From contig NZ_FRCY01000002.1 of the NCBI RefSeq assembly GCF_900143075.1, forward strand, positions 434,001 to 498,000: a stretch of 64,000 nt of DNA, read 5' to 3'. This DNA is from Cyclobacterium lianum (GTDB lineage Bacteria; Bacteroidota; Bacteroidia; Cytophagales; Cyclobacteriaceae). Within the stretch, counting starts at the first letter, position 1. Each line of letters opens with the position of its first letter. Below the pieces are notes generated by a model. The model was not told the DNA's origin and ran no database searches. It saw nothing but the letters and a program-made list of their open reading frames with translations. A program made the position numbers and the translations under genes. Positions 55,822 through 64,000 of this stretch are shown in pieces.

Positions 55822-56421
55822 ATGGAAAAGCCCCAGGATAAAGTCAAAGAACCCATTGCCGGTTATGGCCACTACTCCTATACCGATTACCTTTCCTGGC
55901 AGTTGGACGAGATGGTGGAGTTGATTCGGGGAAGAGTGTTCCGACAGGCAGCAGCACCCAGAAGGTTGCATCAGGAAATTTCCATGGTACTTTCTAATAA
56001 ACTGTATGAATTCCTGAAAGGAAAGACCTGCAAAGTGTACGTGGCTCCCTTTGATGTTCGATTGCCCGTTTCCTCCAGAGCTCCTGACAAAATCAATACC
56101 GTGGTGCAGCCGGACCTCTGTGTGGTCTGCGATCCGGAAAAGCTGGACGAGCTGGGCTGCCTGGGTGCTCCGGACCTGATCCTGGAGATCCTCTCTCCGG
56201 GAAATAACAAGAAAGAGATTCAAATAAAATACGAAGTGTACGAAGCCTCGGGCGTGAAGGAATACTGGCTGGTCCATCCCGACGAGCGTATCTTGCTGAT
56301 CTATACCCTGGAGTCTGGGAAATACCGGCCCTCCCGGTTATTTACTTTTGGGGATCGGATAAGGTCGCAGGCACTTCCCGGATTTGAATTGGAGTTGGAT
56401 GAGGTGTTTGGGGAGTTGTAG
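55822..56421 (+). CDS. Uma2 family endonuclease-like protein, copy 2
   Basis: This 199-residue paralog of the protein at 51463 has the same start (MEKPQDKVKEPI) and end (ELDEVFGEL). It differs in single residues throughout. The nuclease-like core is kept: VVQPDLCVVCD, DLILEILSPGNNKKEIQIKY and VKEYWLVHPDERILLIY. I chose the ATG at 55822, matching copy 1; a longer frame from 55732 only covers the shared upstream DNA. It probably arose by a local duplication of about 700 bases. Confidence 0.9.
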   Translation: MEKPQDKVKEPIAGYGHYSYTDYLSWQLDEMVELIRGRVFRQAAAPRRLHQEISMVLSNKLYEFLKGKTCKVYVAPFDVRLPVSSRAPDKINTVVQPDLCVVCDPEKLDELGCLGAPDLILEILSPGNNKKEIQIKYEVYEASGVKEYWLVHPDERILLIYTLESGKYRPSRLFTFGDRIRSQALPGFELELDEVFGEL

Positions 56422-56680
56422 GCTATTCCCATCCCTAAATACCATTTCGCAGGGACCAGTCAAAAAAATTTTTTTGATTTCAGGGATTGATGTCATAGGG
56501 ATGCTGTATGAAAGATATCAAATCAACTGATAAACTGAATATGTTTACATTTAAACGGGAACCTACTAGATCTTCAGGATCTTTTGAAGGGTATTGATGG
56601 AAAATAGCGCTTAAGGTTCTACATTTGTTTTCAAATAAGTTCTTTTTTATTTCTTTTCAACCGGAACAGGTTTTACTTAA

Positions 56681-58566
56681 GGTGAATTAATAGGGAATGA
56701 TGGAATCAAGACCAAACCTGTTATTATAGGTCCGGTTTCCTTTTTATTGTTGGGCAAAGAAAAAGAACCTGGTTTTGACAGGCTGGACCTGATAGATCAA
56801 CTATTGCCCGTATATCTGGAAATACTGGCCGGGTTGGATGCCGCAGGGGCAGAATGGATCCAATTTGACGAGCCATTTCTTTCCATGGATTTAAGTCCAA
56901 AGGCCAGGGAAGTATATTCATGGGTGTATGCCAAAATCAGAAAGGAGTTTCCTCTCCTTAAAATATTGATTGCGACTTATTTCGGTGGGTTGCGAGAGAA
57001 TCTCCCCCTGGCCTTGTCTTTGCCCGTTTGTGCCCTTCACCTCGATCTGATACGCTGCCCGGAGCAATTAGAAGAGGCTTTGGATCAACTGCCGGAAGAC
57101 ATGACCCTTTCCCTGGGTCTTGTAGACGGCAGAAATATCTGGAAAAATGATCTCCAACATTCCCTGAACATCATTCACCAGGCAAACCAAAAAATTGGAG
57201 ACGACCGCATCATGATCTCACCTTCCTGCTCCCTGTTGCATGTGCCACATGACCTGGAAGCGGAAAATAATGAGCAACAGTTCCTATCGGAAATCAAAGC
57301 GTGGATGGCTTTTGCCAGGCAAAAAATCGGAGAAGTAAGCCTCCTGAAGCAGCTTTTTTCACATCCGGAAAACCATCGAACCTGCAAATTCTCAGTGAAA
57401 AACAAGATATTATCCGCAGCAGACAGGCATCCAAACTGGTCAAAAATCCGGAAGTTAAGCAAAAGACCAATGCCATTCGGAATGCGGATGCCAATAGGCT
57501 GAGCGATTATGCCTCAAGGAAAACGTTACAACAGGCCACTTTAAATCTACCCCTATTGCCCACCACCACAATAGGATCGTTCCCGCAGACCCGGGAGGTC
57601 CGGAATTGGTGGTCCAAACTAAAAAAAGGAGAAATTGGGGAGAGGGAATACCAGGAACTGGTAAAAGAGGCAATAGCAACAGCCATTCAGAAACATGAAG
57701 ACATTGGACTTGATCTGCTGGTACATGGGGAATTTGAAAGGAACGACATGGTAGAATACTTTGGGGAGCAATTAAATGGATTTGCCTTTACGCAAAACGG
57801 ATGGGTACAAAGTTATGGAAGTCGTTGTGTAAAGCCTCCCATTATTTACGGTGATGTAGACCGGCCGGCTCCTATGACCGTATTCTGGTCCAGTTTTGCG
57901 CAGTCACTGACCAGAAAATGGGTAAAAGGGATGCTTACCGGGCCGGTCACCATCCTGCAATGGTCATTCGTGCGGGATGATCAGCCCCGGGCAGAGACCT
58001 GCCGGCAGATTGCCCTGGCCATCAGGGAGGAAGTGATTGACCTGGAAAAAGCCGGCATCAAAGCAATCCAAATCGATGAACCTGCCCTCCGGGAAGGATT
58101 GCCCCTCAGAAAAGCAGACTGGAAAACCTATTTGCAATGGGCTGTACAGGCTTTCCGGATCGCATCCTCCGGAGTAAGAGATGATACACAGATCCATACC
58201 CACATGTGTTACTCCGAATTTAACGACATCATGGAAAGTATCGCAGCCATGGATGCAGATGTGATTACCATTGAATGTTCCCGTTCCCAGATGGAACTAT
58301 TGGATGCCTTCGCAGATTTCAACTACCCCAATGAAATCGGGCCTGGCGTCTATGATATACACTCTCCCAGGGTCCCTTCAAAAAAAGAAATGATAGACCT
58401 GATCGAAAAGGCCCAAAAAGTAATTCCCAATTCACGGCTTTGGGTCAATCCCGACTGCGGTTTGAAAACCAGAAATTGGCCGGAAACCGAAGCTGCACTC
58501 AGGCTGATGGTGGAAGCAGCCGGAGAAATGCGGTTAAAAGCTGGCAAAGAGAATAGCACTGGATAG
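56681..58566 (+). pseudogene. metE: Decayed metE (cobalamin-independent methionine synthase)
   Basis: Two frames together match MetE. The first runs from about 56690 (GIKTKPVIIGPVSFLLLGKE) to about 57360 ([13 protein letters not shown]). The second runs from about 57390 to 58566 and includes [43 protein letters not shown] and the zinc ligands in [11 protein letters not shown] and NPDCGLKT. About the first 160 residues of the usual 750-770 are absent, and a frameshift lies between 57357 and 57390. The C-terminal catalytic half is intact as a frame and could in theory still be made, but it would lack the N-terminal folate-binding half. Confidence 0.88.
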
Positions 58567-58611
58567 CAGGACGATATACCAATACTTTGGAAACTCAGCA
58601 TAAATTCTACT

Positions 58612-58651
58612 AAGGGCAAGCTGGACATGAGAAAACCGGCTTGCCCTTTTC
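58612..58651 (+). terminator. Terminator after the metE remnant
   Basis: AAGGGCAAGC (58612-58621) pairs perfectly with GCTTGCCCTT (58639-58648), followed by TT. The remaining gap to 58893 holds only the promoter box noted below. Confidence 0.8.
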
Positions 58652-58812
58652 ATGACCGCAAACAATAAGGATAGGTGACTGATTATCAATAGTTATTGTC
58701 AAACTATCTGGAAGCCGGCGAATTGAATTATTGCTTGGGAAAATAAAGGAAACTGTACCGGGAAATTTTATTATAATATTAAAGGGTATTTTTATCTTTT
58801 TATATTAATAGG

Positions 58813-58820
58813 TACATTTG
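58813..58820 (+). promoter_or_regulatory. Possible -7 promoter box before hmp
   Basis: TACATTTG matches TAnnTTTG about 73 bases before the hmp ATG. The -33 region reads TTTT rather than TTTG at 19 bases upstream. Confidence 0.45.
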
Positions 58821-58892
58821 TATCTCCGGAACGGATACTATTCAATTCTGGTAAACGAAAAATATATTTTAAAGCCCTAAAGCAATCATTGA

Positions 58893-60107
58893 ATGATCAG
58901 CAAAAAACAACAACAAGTAATTACTGCCACAGCTCCCGCACTGAAAGAACATGGTCTGGCACTAACCACCCACTTTTACAAAAGAATGTTTCAGCACCAT
59001 CCCGAGTTGAAAAACGTGTTCAATATGGGAAACCAAAAGAACGGAAAACAGCAGCAGGCCCTGGCCATGGCCCTGTTAGCCTATGCCGAACATATTTCCC
59101 GACCAGAGGTACTCCTTCCGGATTTACACCGTATCGGACACAAGCACGTTAGCCTGGATATCCGTCCGGAACATTACCCCATTGTGGGCAATCACCTATT
59201 GGCCGCGATTAAGGAAGTTTTGGGAGATAGTGCTACTGCCGATATTATCGATGCCTGGGAAGCAGCCTATTACCAGTTGGCGGAGCTAATGATAGGTTTA
59301 GAAGCTGACATGTACCAAAAACTGACTAACGAACCAGGGGGCTGGACCGGTTGGCGGCCTTTTCAAGTGGCCAAAAAAGTGGAGGAGTCATCAGAAATCA
59401 CCTCCTTTTACCTGTACCCATCGGATAAAGGAAAAGTACTGCCCCACCTTCCGGGTCAATTCATAAGTTTAAAGGTCTTTCTGCCCGACCCGGGTCTTAA
59501 CCAGTCCAGGCAATACAGCATTTCAAGTATTCCTGACGAAAATTATTACAGAATTTCGGTGAAAAGGGAACAGGGGCCCCAACCCAACACGAATGGAATG
59601 ATCAGCAACAGGCTGCACGATTTTGTAGATGTAGGGGATATTGTTGAGCTGACCGCCCCCTCCGGCAATTTTACTTTGAACGAGGAAAGCAAAACCCCGC
59701 TGGTCCTGATCAGTGGAGGGGTTGGCGTAACACCATTGATCAGCATGTTGCAAACTGCCATTGAAAAAGACCATGAACAAGCCATTACCTGGATTCATGG
59801 GTGCAGGAGTCAGGAAGTTCATGCCTTTAAAAATAAAATCCACGAAATAAATGCGGAAAAGCCAAATATGGAACAATATGTCTTTTTTGATCAGGTAACA
59901 GCAAAGGATCGAAAAAATGGCATTTTGCAAGGCCCGGTAGCATTGGACAGCCTCCCCGGTAATAAAATACCCTCAAACGCACAATGCTACATTTGTGGCC
60001 CGGCAGGGTTCATTGAGAAGCAATACCAGGATTTGAAGGCTATCGGTATTCATGAAAATGCCATCTTTTTTGAAGAATTCGGTCCACAACAACTTTCATT
60101 GAACTAA
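58893..60107 (+). CDS. hmp: Flavohemoglobin (nitric oxide dioxygenase)
   Basis: This 404-residue cytoplasmic enzyme oxidises NO to nitrate with O2 and NAD(P)H. The globin domain (about 1-140) holds HFYKRMFQHHPELKN with the distal Tyr, MGNQKNGKQQQALA with the Gln, and the proximal His in RIGHKHVSLDIRPEHY. The FAD domain has SRQYSISSIP (about 208-217), and the NAD domain has LISGGVGVTPLISML (about 275-289) and CYICGPAGF. Length and order match E. coli Hmp. Its position before ric and nosZ genes fits an NO-response group. Confidence 0.97.
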   Translation: MISKKQQQVITATAPALKEHGLALTTHFYKRMFQHHPELKNVFNMGNQKNGKQQQALAMALLAYAEHISRPEVLLPDLHRIGHKHVSLDIRPEHYPIVGNHLLAAIKEVLGDSATADIIDAWEAAYYQLAELMIGLEADMYQKLTNEPGGWTGWRPFQVAKKVEESSEITSFYLYPSDKGKVLPHLPGQFISLKVFLPDPGLNQSRQYSISSIPDENYYRISVKREQGPQPNTNGMISNRLHDFVDVGDIVELTAPSGNFTLNEESKTPLVLISGGVGVTPLISMLQTAIEKDHEQAITWIHGCRSQEVHAFKNKIHEINAEKPNMEQYVFFDQVTAKDRKNGILQGPVALDSLPGNKIPSNAQCYICGPAGFIEKQYQDLKAIGIHENAIFFEEFGPQQLSLN

Positions 60108-60120
60108 AGAAAAATCAAAA

Positions 60121-60168
60121 AAATAATAGAGGACCTTTTTGTCCTTTATTATTTTTGTGCTACCTTTG
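60121..60168 (+). promoter_or_regulatory. Promoter with overlapping palindrome before the ric gene
   Basis: TTTG (60138-60141) and TACCTTTG (60161-60168) are separated by exactly 19 bases, matching the Bacteroidota consensus TTTG-N19-TAnnTTTG. A 14-bp inverted repeat, AAATAATAGAGGAC (60121-60134) with GTCCTTTATTATTT (60141-60154), covers the -33 box. It may be an operator for an NO- or redox-sensing regulator. It could also terminate hmp, whose stop is at 60107. Confidence 0.65.
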
Positions 60169-60251
60169 CTTCACAATGAGACAAAAAGGATAATCCTGGA
60201 AAGCTATTAAAAGAGTACCAGGTCTGATTTTCCTTTTTTAAATCTTAACCT

Positions 60252-60989
60252 ATGATCAATATGGAAACTACAAAACAAGAAACAATTGGCGCTTTGGTGG
60301 CTAAGGATTATCGGCTGGCCACTGTGTTTGAATCTTTTGGTATTGATTTCTGCTGTAAAGGAAACCGATCCATAGAAGAAGCCTGCGAAACGAAAAATAT
60401 CAACAGCCAGACCGTGTGGACCGCTGTAAATAAAATGTTGAACTCTGCTACAGAAGGCATGCAGGATTTTAACTTCTGGCCACTCGATTTGCTGGCAGAT
60501 TACATTGAAAAAAAGCATCACAGATATGTAGAAGAAAGAATTCCCCTTCTGAAACAATACCTAAACAAGCTGTGTAAGGTACATGGGCAAGCCCACCCCG
60601 AACTGTTTGACATCACCGAGCTTTTCAACCAAAGTGCTGGCGAGCTGACAGCCCATATGAAAAAAGAAGAGTTTATATTATTTCCGTATGTCAGAAAAAT
60701 GCTGAAAGATCAGGAAGCCCCGGCATCCGAAAAGTCCAGGCCCCATTTTGGCACGGTAAAAAACCCCATCAAAATGATGATGGATGAGCACGAAAATGAA
60801 GGTGATCGCTTTGAGAAAATCGCCAAACTGGCGGACGATTTCACTCCTCCCACCGATGCCTGCAGTACTTATCGGGTCACTTATGCCTTACTCGATGAGT
60901 TTAAAACCGATTTGCACCAGCACATTCACCTTGAAAACAATATCCTGTTTCCAAAAGCTATCGAGATGGAAGCGAGGATGCAGGAATGA
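60252..60989 (+). CDS. ric: Ric/YtfE/ScdA-type di-iron protein for iron-sulfur cluster repair
   Basis: This 245-residue protein has the ScdA N-terminal domain with the CC motif in GIDFCCKGNRSIEEAC (about 35-50). The hemerythrin-like domain follows with its iron-binding His and Glu residues: KKHHRYVEERIPLL, KVHGQAHPEL, HMKKEEFILFPY, MDEHENEGD and HIHLENNILFPKAIEME. It repairs iron centres damaged by nitric oxide. An ATG three codons inside is a possible start. It is preceded by a clear promoter. Confidence 0.95.
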   Translation: MINMETTKQETIGALVAKDYRLATVFESFGIDFCCKGNRSIEEACETKNINSQTVWTAVNKMLNSATEGMQDFNFWPLDLLADYIEKKHHRYVEERIPLLKQYLNKLCKVHGQAHPELFDITELFNQSAGELTAHMKKEEFILFPYVRKMLKDQEAPASEKSRPHFGTVKNPIKMMMDEHENEGDRFEKIAKLADDFTPPTDACSTYRVTYALLDEFKTDLHQHIHLENNILFPKAIEMEARMQE

Positions 60990-61279
60990 GCAAAAAATCT
61001 CATTCCATGGTTTCTAATAGCTCCCGCGAGCCTGAGGTAAAACCGGGAAGCTCACAGGTGTGATGATCATTTCTTTATGTGAGGTTTTCGGCGTTGATAC
61101 CTGCCGCAGACCCTTTTCGGAACAATAAAAATAAAAATCCAGGACGAATCTTCGAGAACACAGATTTACAAGTTAAACGGTTCATTTCTTCTTGTCAGTT
61201 CCCTGCCACATAGTTGCTAAACTTGTACATTTAATAGTAAAATGTTACATTGGTAGGGTATAATGTAAATCCTAATCGA

Positions 61280-62524
61280 ATGAAAAAGTTCTGGATTTTA
61301 TTATCATTTTCAAATTTTTTTATTGCCGCTCTCTTTGGCCTCCTGCTCCGGGCCGCCTTTGTCTGGGAGATCAATTGGATCGTCTACCGGAATATCCTGC
61401 ACGCCCATTCCCATCTTGCTATGCTGGGATGGGTATACATGGGTATTTTTGCGCTATTTTGCCACCATTTCATTCCTACTTCAACATCCAGACGCTATTC
61501 GAGATTATTCTGGGTTACACAGATTTCTGTAATAGGGATGATGATCAGTTTTCCTCTGCAGGGCTATGCGGCGGTATCGATCAGTTTTGCCACGCTACAT
61601 ATTTTAGCCAGTTATGTGTTTTGTTACCGGGTTTGGAAAGACCAGCAAATTGCCTTCCCTGCCGTTAGAAAATTAGTTTACTGCGCCCTGGTATTTCTGG
61701 TGCTCTCAACTTTTGGCGTTTGGCTCTTAGGACCGCTGGCTGTCACCGGAGGTAGAAATACAGCCCTGTATCAGGTGGCCATACAGCATTACCTGCATTT
61801 TCAATTCCACGGATGGTTTACGTTTGCCATTCTTGCTATATTCCTGAACAGCTTGCTCGGACAGCGTTGGGAAATCAATAACCGGGTTTTCTCCTGGTTT
61901 TTCTATTTGTTTACTTCTGCTACAGTTCTGAGCTTTGGTCTTGTCTTATTCTGGGCCTATGGCACACCAGCGTTCCAATGGGTCAATAACCTGGGCATTC
62001 TGCTTCAACTCGCCTCCATAGGAATTTTCCTGACTATATCCAGAGATGGCATCCGGATGTACTTCAATCGAAGTAGCTACATACTCAACCTGATCTTTCG
62101 CTTTGGATTACTTTTTCTGCTGAGCAAAATCGTGATACATAGTGTGTCCATCTTCCCTGAAATGGCAGATGCTGCTACTACCCTACGACCGCTGATGATG
62201 GGTTTTGTACACCTGACCGTACTGGGCTTTGTTTCTTCCTTTCTTCTCGGATTCATTTCCCAGACCGGCCATATCAGCGCAGATTCAAATCAATTTTTAA
62301 TGGCGCTGATACTTTTCCTATCAGGCATTGTATTTACCGAGGTCCTCTTGTTTTCCCAGGGCTTATCCTACTGGATGCAATGGGGCCAGTTGCCCTATTA
62401 TCACGAAATGCTATTTGTTTTCTCGGCGATGCTACCCCTTTCCATTTTGGTAATTGTCTTTCAGGTCAAGAACATCAATGCGGAAATAACCAAGATGAAT
62501 ACAGTAAAAAATACTTACAACTAA
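61280..62524 (+). CDS. Polytopic membrane protein with His motifs, next to nosZ (heme-copper-oxidase-I or NnrS-like)
   Basis: This 414-residue protein has about 12 predicted membrane helices. His-rich motifs lie within or beside them: ILHAHSHLAMLGWVYMG (His41, His43, His45), HYLHFQFHGWFTFAIL near residue 180 and FVHLTVLGFVSSFLLG near 315. Similar HAH motifs occur in NnrS (NO-response heme-copper protein) and in subunit I of heme-copper oxidases, but the overall sequence matches neither well. Its position just before a cytochrome c and nosZ suggests electron transfer or NO handling. I chose the ATG at 61280 over a TTG at 61250. Confidence 0.6.
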   Translation: MKKFWILLSFSNFFIAALFGLLLRAAFVWEINWIVYRNILHAHSHLAMLGWVYMGIFALFCHHFIPTSTSRRYSRLFWVTQISVIGMMISFPLQGYAAVSISFATLHILASYVFCYRVWKDQQIAFPAVRKLVYCALVFLVLSTFGVWLLGPLAVTGGRNTALYQVAIQHYLHFQFHGWFTFAILAIFLNSLLGQRWEINNRVFSWFFYLFTSATVLSFGLVLFWAYGTPAFQWVNNLGILLQLASIGIFLTISRDGIRMYFNRSSYILNLIFRFGLLFLLSKIVIHSVSIFPEMADAATTLRPLMMGFVHLTVLGFVSSFLLGFISQTGHISADSNQFLMALILFLSGIVFTEVLLFSQGLSYWMQWGQLPYYHEMLFVFSAMLPLSILVIVFQVKNINAEITKMNTVKNTYN

Positions 62525-62537
62525 ATCCATGTACCTT

Positions 62538-63038
62538 ATGAAAAATCTAAGCCTCATCAACATGTTTATCATTGCGCTCTTTCTTTATTCCTGTGGTTCG
62601 GGAGAAAACGAGCGAAACACCTTATCGGCTCCTGAGAATTCGGAACCTGAAGTGCCCCAATCCATCGCTGAAGGAAAAGGTATTGGCGAAATAGAAGAAG
62701 TGAATCTGGAAGCAGAACTGGATGAAGACATGGTAAAAATGGGCAAGTCAATTTATGACATGAAATGTTCTGCCTGCCACAAACTGACCGACCAGCGCGT
62801 GGTAGGACCTGGATTTCAGGGCGTCACGAATAGACGCAAACCCGAATGGATCATGAACATGATCACCAATGTAGATGTCATGCTGGATGAAGATCCTGCA
62901 GCCAGAGCCATGCTGGAAGAATGTCTTACCAGAATGCCTAACCAGAATGTCTCGATAGGCGATGCCAGAAATATTTTGGAATTTTTCCGAAAAAATGATG
63001 TAGAGAAAACCGGAAATAAAGACCAGGCAAACTCCTGA
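62538..63038 (+). CDS. Lipoprotein c-type cytochrome of the nos cluster
   Basis: This 166-residue protein has a lipobox (LYSCG, Cys about residue 19). The mature part has one heme-binding motif, MKCSACHKLTDQRVVGPGF (CSACH), and a possible axial Met in CLTRMPNQNVS. Monoheme cytochromes upstream of clade II nosZ are thought to pass electrons to nitrous-oxide reductase. Another start three codons upstream (62529) is possible. Its stop is 24 bases before nosZ, so the two are probably one transcript. Confidence 0.9.
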   Translation: MKNLSLINMFIIALFLYSCGSGENERNTLSAPENSEPEVPQSIAEGKGIGEIEEVNLEAELDEDMVKMGKSIYDMKCSACHKLTDQRVVGPGFQGVTNRRKPEWIMNMITNVDVMLDEDPAARAMLEECLTRMPNQNVSIGDARNILEFFRKNDVEKTGNKDQANS

Positions 63039-63061
63039 TTTAACCTTAAACCCAAATAACT

Positions 63062-64000
63062 ATGGTACTTTACAAAAACACACTTTCACTCATGGTGTCA
63101 GTTTTACTGACCAGCATGGTAGCCTGTAAAAATAAGGATTCCAGCCAGCTCATACATGGGGACGCAGCCCAGCAAGCCTACGTAGCTCCGGGTGAATACG
63201 ATGAATTTTATGCGTTTCTATCCGGTGGGTATAGCGGACAAATTACCGTTTACGGCCTGCCCTCCGGAAGACTCTTTAAAGAAATTCCTGTTTTCTCCCA
63301 GTACCCTGAAAATGGATATGGCTACAGCGAGGAAACAAAAAACCTCTTCAATACATCTTATGGTTTTGTGCCCTGGGACGATTCCCACCACATTGAGCTT
63401 TCGCAGCAAAACGGAGAATTTGATGGCAGATGGCTGTTTGTGAACGGGAACAATACACCGCGGATAGCCCGGGTAGACCTCAGCACTTTCGAGACCGTAG
63501 AAATCCTCGAAATTCCCGATGTAGCCGGACTCCATTGTTCGCCCTTTATTACAGAAAATTCGGAATACCTTGTATCCGGTACCCGGTTTAGCGTGCCCAT
63601 ACCCCAGGAAGATGTCCCCATTGACACCTACAAAGAAAATTTTAAGGGCCTGATCAATTACGTATCCTTGGACCAGGAGCATGGTCACATGGAGCTGGCC
63701 TTTCAGATTGAAATGCCAGGATTCAATTATGACCTGGCCAGAAACGGTAAAGCTGTTTCTCATGGATGGAGCTTTCTGACAACCTACAATTCCGAACAAG
63801 CCCATTCATTGCTGGAGGTAAACGCTTCTCAAATGGACAAAGACCTGATGGCTATTGTGAACTGGAAAAAGGCGGAAGAATACCTGGCGGCCGGCAAATT
63901 TACAGAACGAGAAACGTCCTATTATCACAATCTTATGGATGAAGGATCGGGAATAGTCAATTCCGAAGAAAAGACCACCACCAAAATTCTGGATCCCAAG
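63062..64000 (+). CDS. nosZ: Nitrous-oxide reductase, clade II, N-terminal part (cut by window edge)
   Basis: The frame is open to the right edge (313 codons). The N-terminus is a Sec/lipoprotein signal (TSMVACKNK, Cys22) rather than a Tat signal, as in clade II NosZ of Bacteroidota. The propeller domain is present with the CuZ-site histidines in WDDSHHIELSQ (His109 and His110), GRWLFVNGNNTPRIARVDL and VAGLHCSPFIT. The C-terminal CuA cupredoxin domain lies outside the window. The enzyme reduces N2O to N2 in the periplasm. Confidence 0.95.
   Translation, partial: MVLYKNTLSLMVSVLLTSMVACKNKDSSQLIHGDAAQQAYVAPGEYDEFYAFLSGGYSGQITVYGLPSGRLFKEIPVFSQYPENGYGYSEETKNLFNTSYGFVPWDDSHHIELSQQNGEFDGRWLFVNGNNTPRIARVDLSTFETVEILEIPDVAGLHCSPFITENSEYLVSGTRFSVPIPQEDVPIDTYKENFKGLINYVSLDQEHGHMELAFQIEMPGFNYDLARNGKAVSHGWSFLTTYNSEQAHSLLEVNASQMDKDLMAIVNWKKAEEYLAAGKFTERETSYYHNLMDEGSGIVNSEEKTTTKILDPK

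Noticed and set aside
56422-56680. Riboswitch ahead of metE
   Set aside because: No SAM- or cobalamin-type conserved core was seen and the gene's 5' end is missing.

Overview
The window looks like part of the chromosome of a member of the Bacteroidota, probably a Cytophagales/Cyclobacteriaceae-type marine or soil bacterium. The signs are a SusC/SusD pair, a Rho factor with a long charged insertion, many lipoproteins, a DksA-like protein without its zinc cysteines, -7 boxes of the TAnnTTTG type, a large set of DUF4221-type lipoproteins, and a Sec/lipoprotein-type (clade II) nitrous-oxide reductase. This placement is inferred from gene content; no 16S gene is present.

Layout. 1-4.6 kb: the start of a large secreted repeat protein (cut by the left edge), rho, an AI-2E-type permease and tRNA-Leu(CAG). 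5-22 kb: a carbohydrate region with a GH43-like lipoprotein, SusC/SusD, a ThuA-like protein, two TIM-barrel sugar epimerase/isomerases, an alpha/beta hydrolase, an FG-GAP protein and a calcineurin-type phosphoesterase. On the other strand lie a DUF922 HExxH protein, an Ldh-family dehydrogenase and a DUF1080 (3-keto-disaccharide hydrolase-type) protein. 22-26.5 kb: a housekeeping block (DksA-like, ScpB, RluB-type pseudouridine synthase) and a small redox cluster. 26.6-42.6 kb: an accessory region with a 6-bladed beta-propeller lipoprotein, six full-length DUF4221-type lipoprotein genes plus one 3' remnant, a prolyl-oligopeptidase-like hydrolase, a vapBC pair and at least four families of palindromic repeats. 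Four long multi-hairpin elements occur in two pairs, each pair followed by a homologous ~220-bp spacer and a DUF4221 3' end, which points to an old segmental duplication. 42.8-50 kb: a membrane-anchored winged-helix regulator divergent from a three-gene operon (cytochrome c/DUF1549/DUF1553, DUF1501 and NHL propeller). 50-56.4 kb: small lipoproteins, two paralogous Uma2 genes, a DUF4143-type ATPase with a perfect palindrome at its start, and a DUF6786-like protein. 56.7-58.6 kb: a decayed metE. 58.9-64 kb: a nitrogen-oxide cluster with flavohemoglobin, Ric/YtfE di-iron repair protein, an unassigned polytopic His-rich membrane protein, a lipoprotein cytochrome c and the start of nosZ (cut by the right edge).

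How genes work together. The 6-14.6 kb genes look like uptake of an oligosaccharide or glycoside through SusCD followed by isomerisation or keto-sugar chemistry. The 58.9-64 kb genes combine NO detoxification, repair of NO-damaged iron centres and N2O reduction. The least explained parts are the DUF4221 array with its hairpin elements and the membrane protein next to nosZ.
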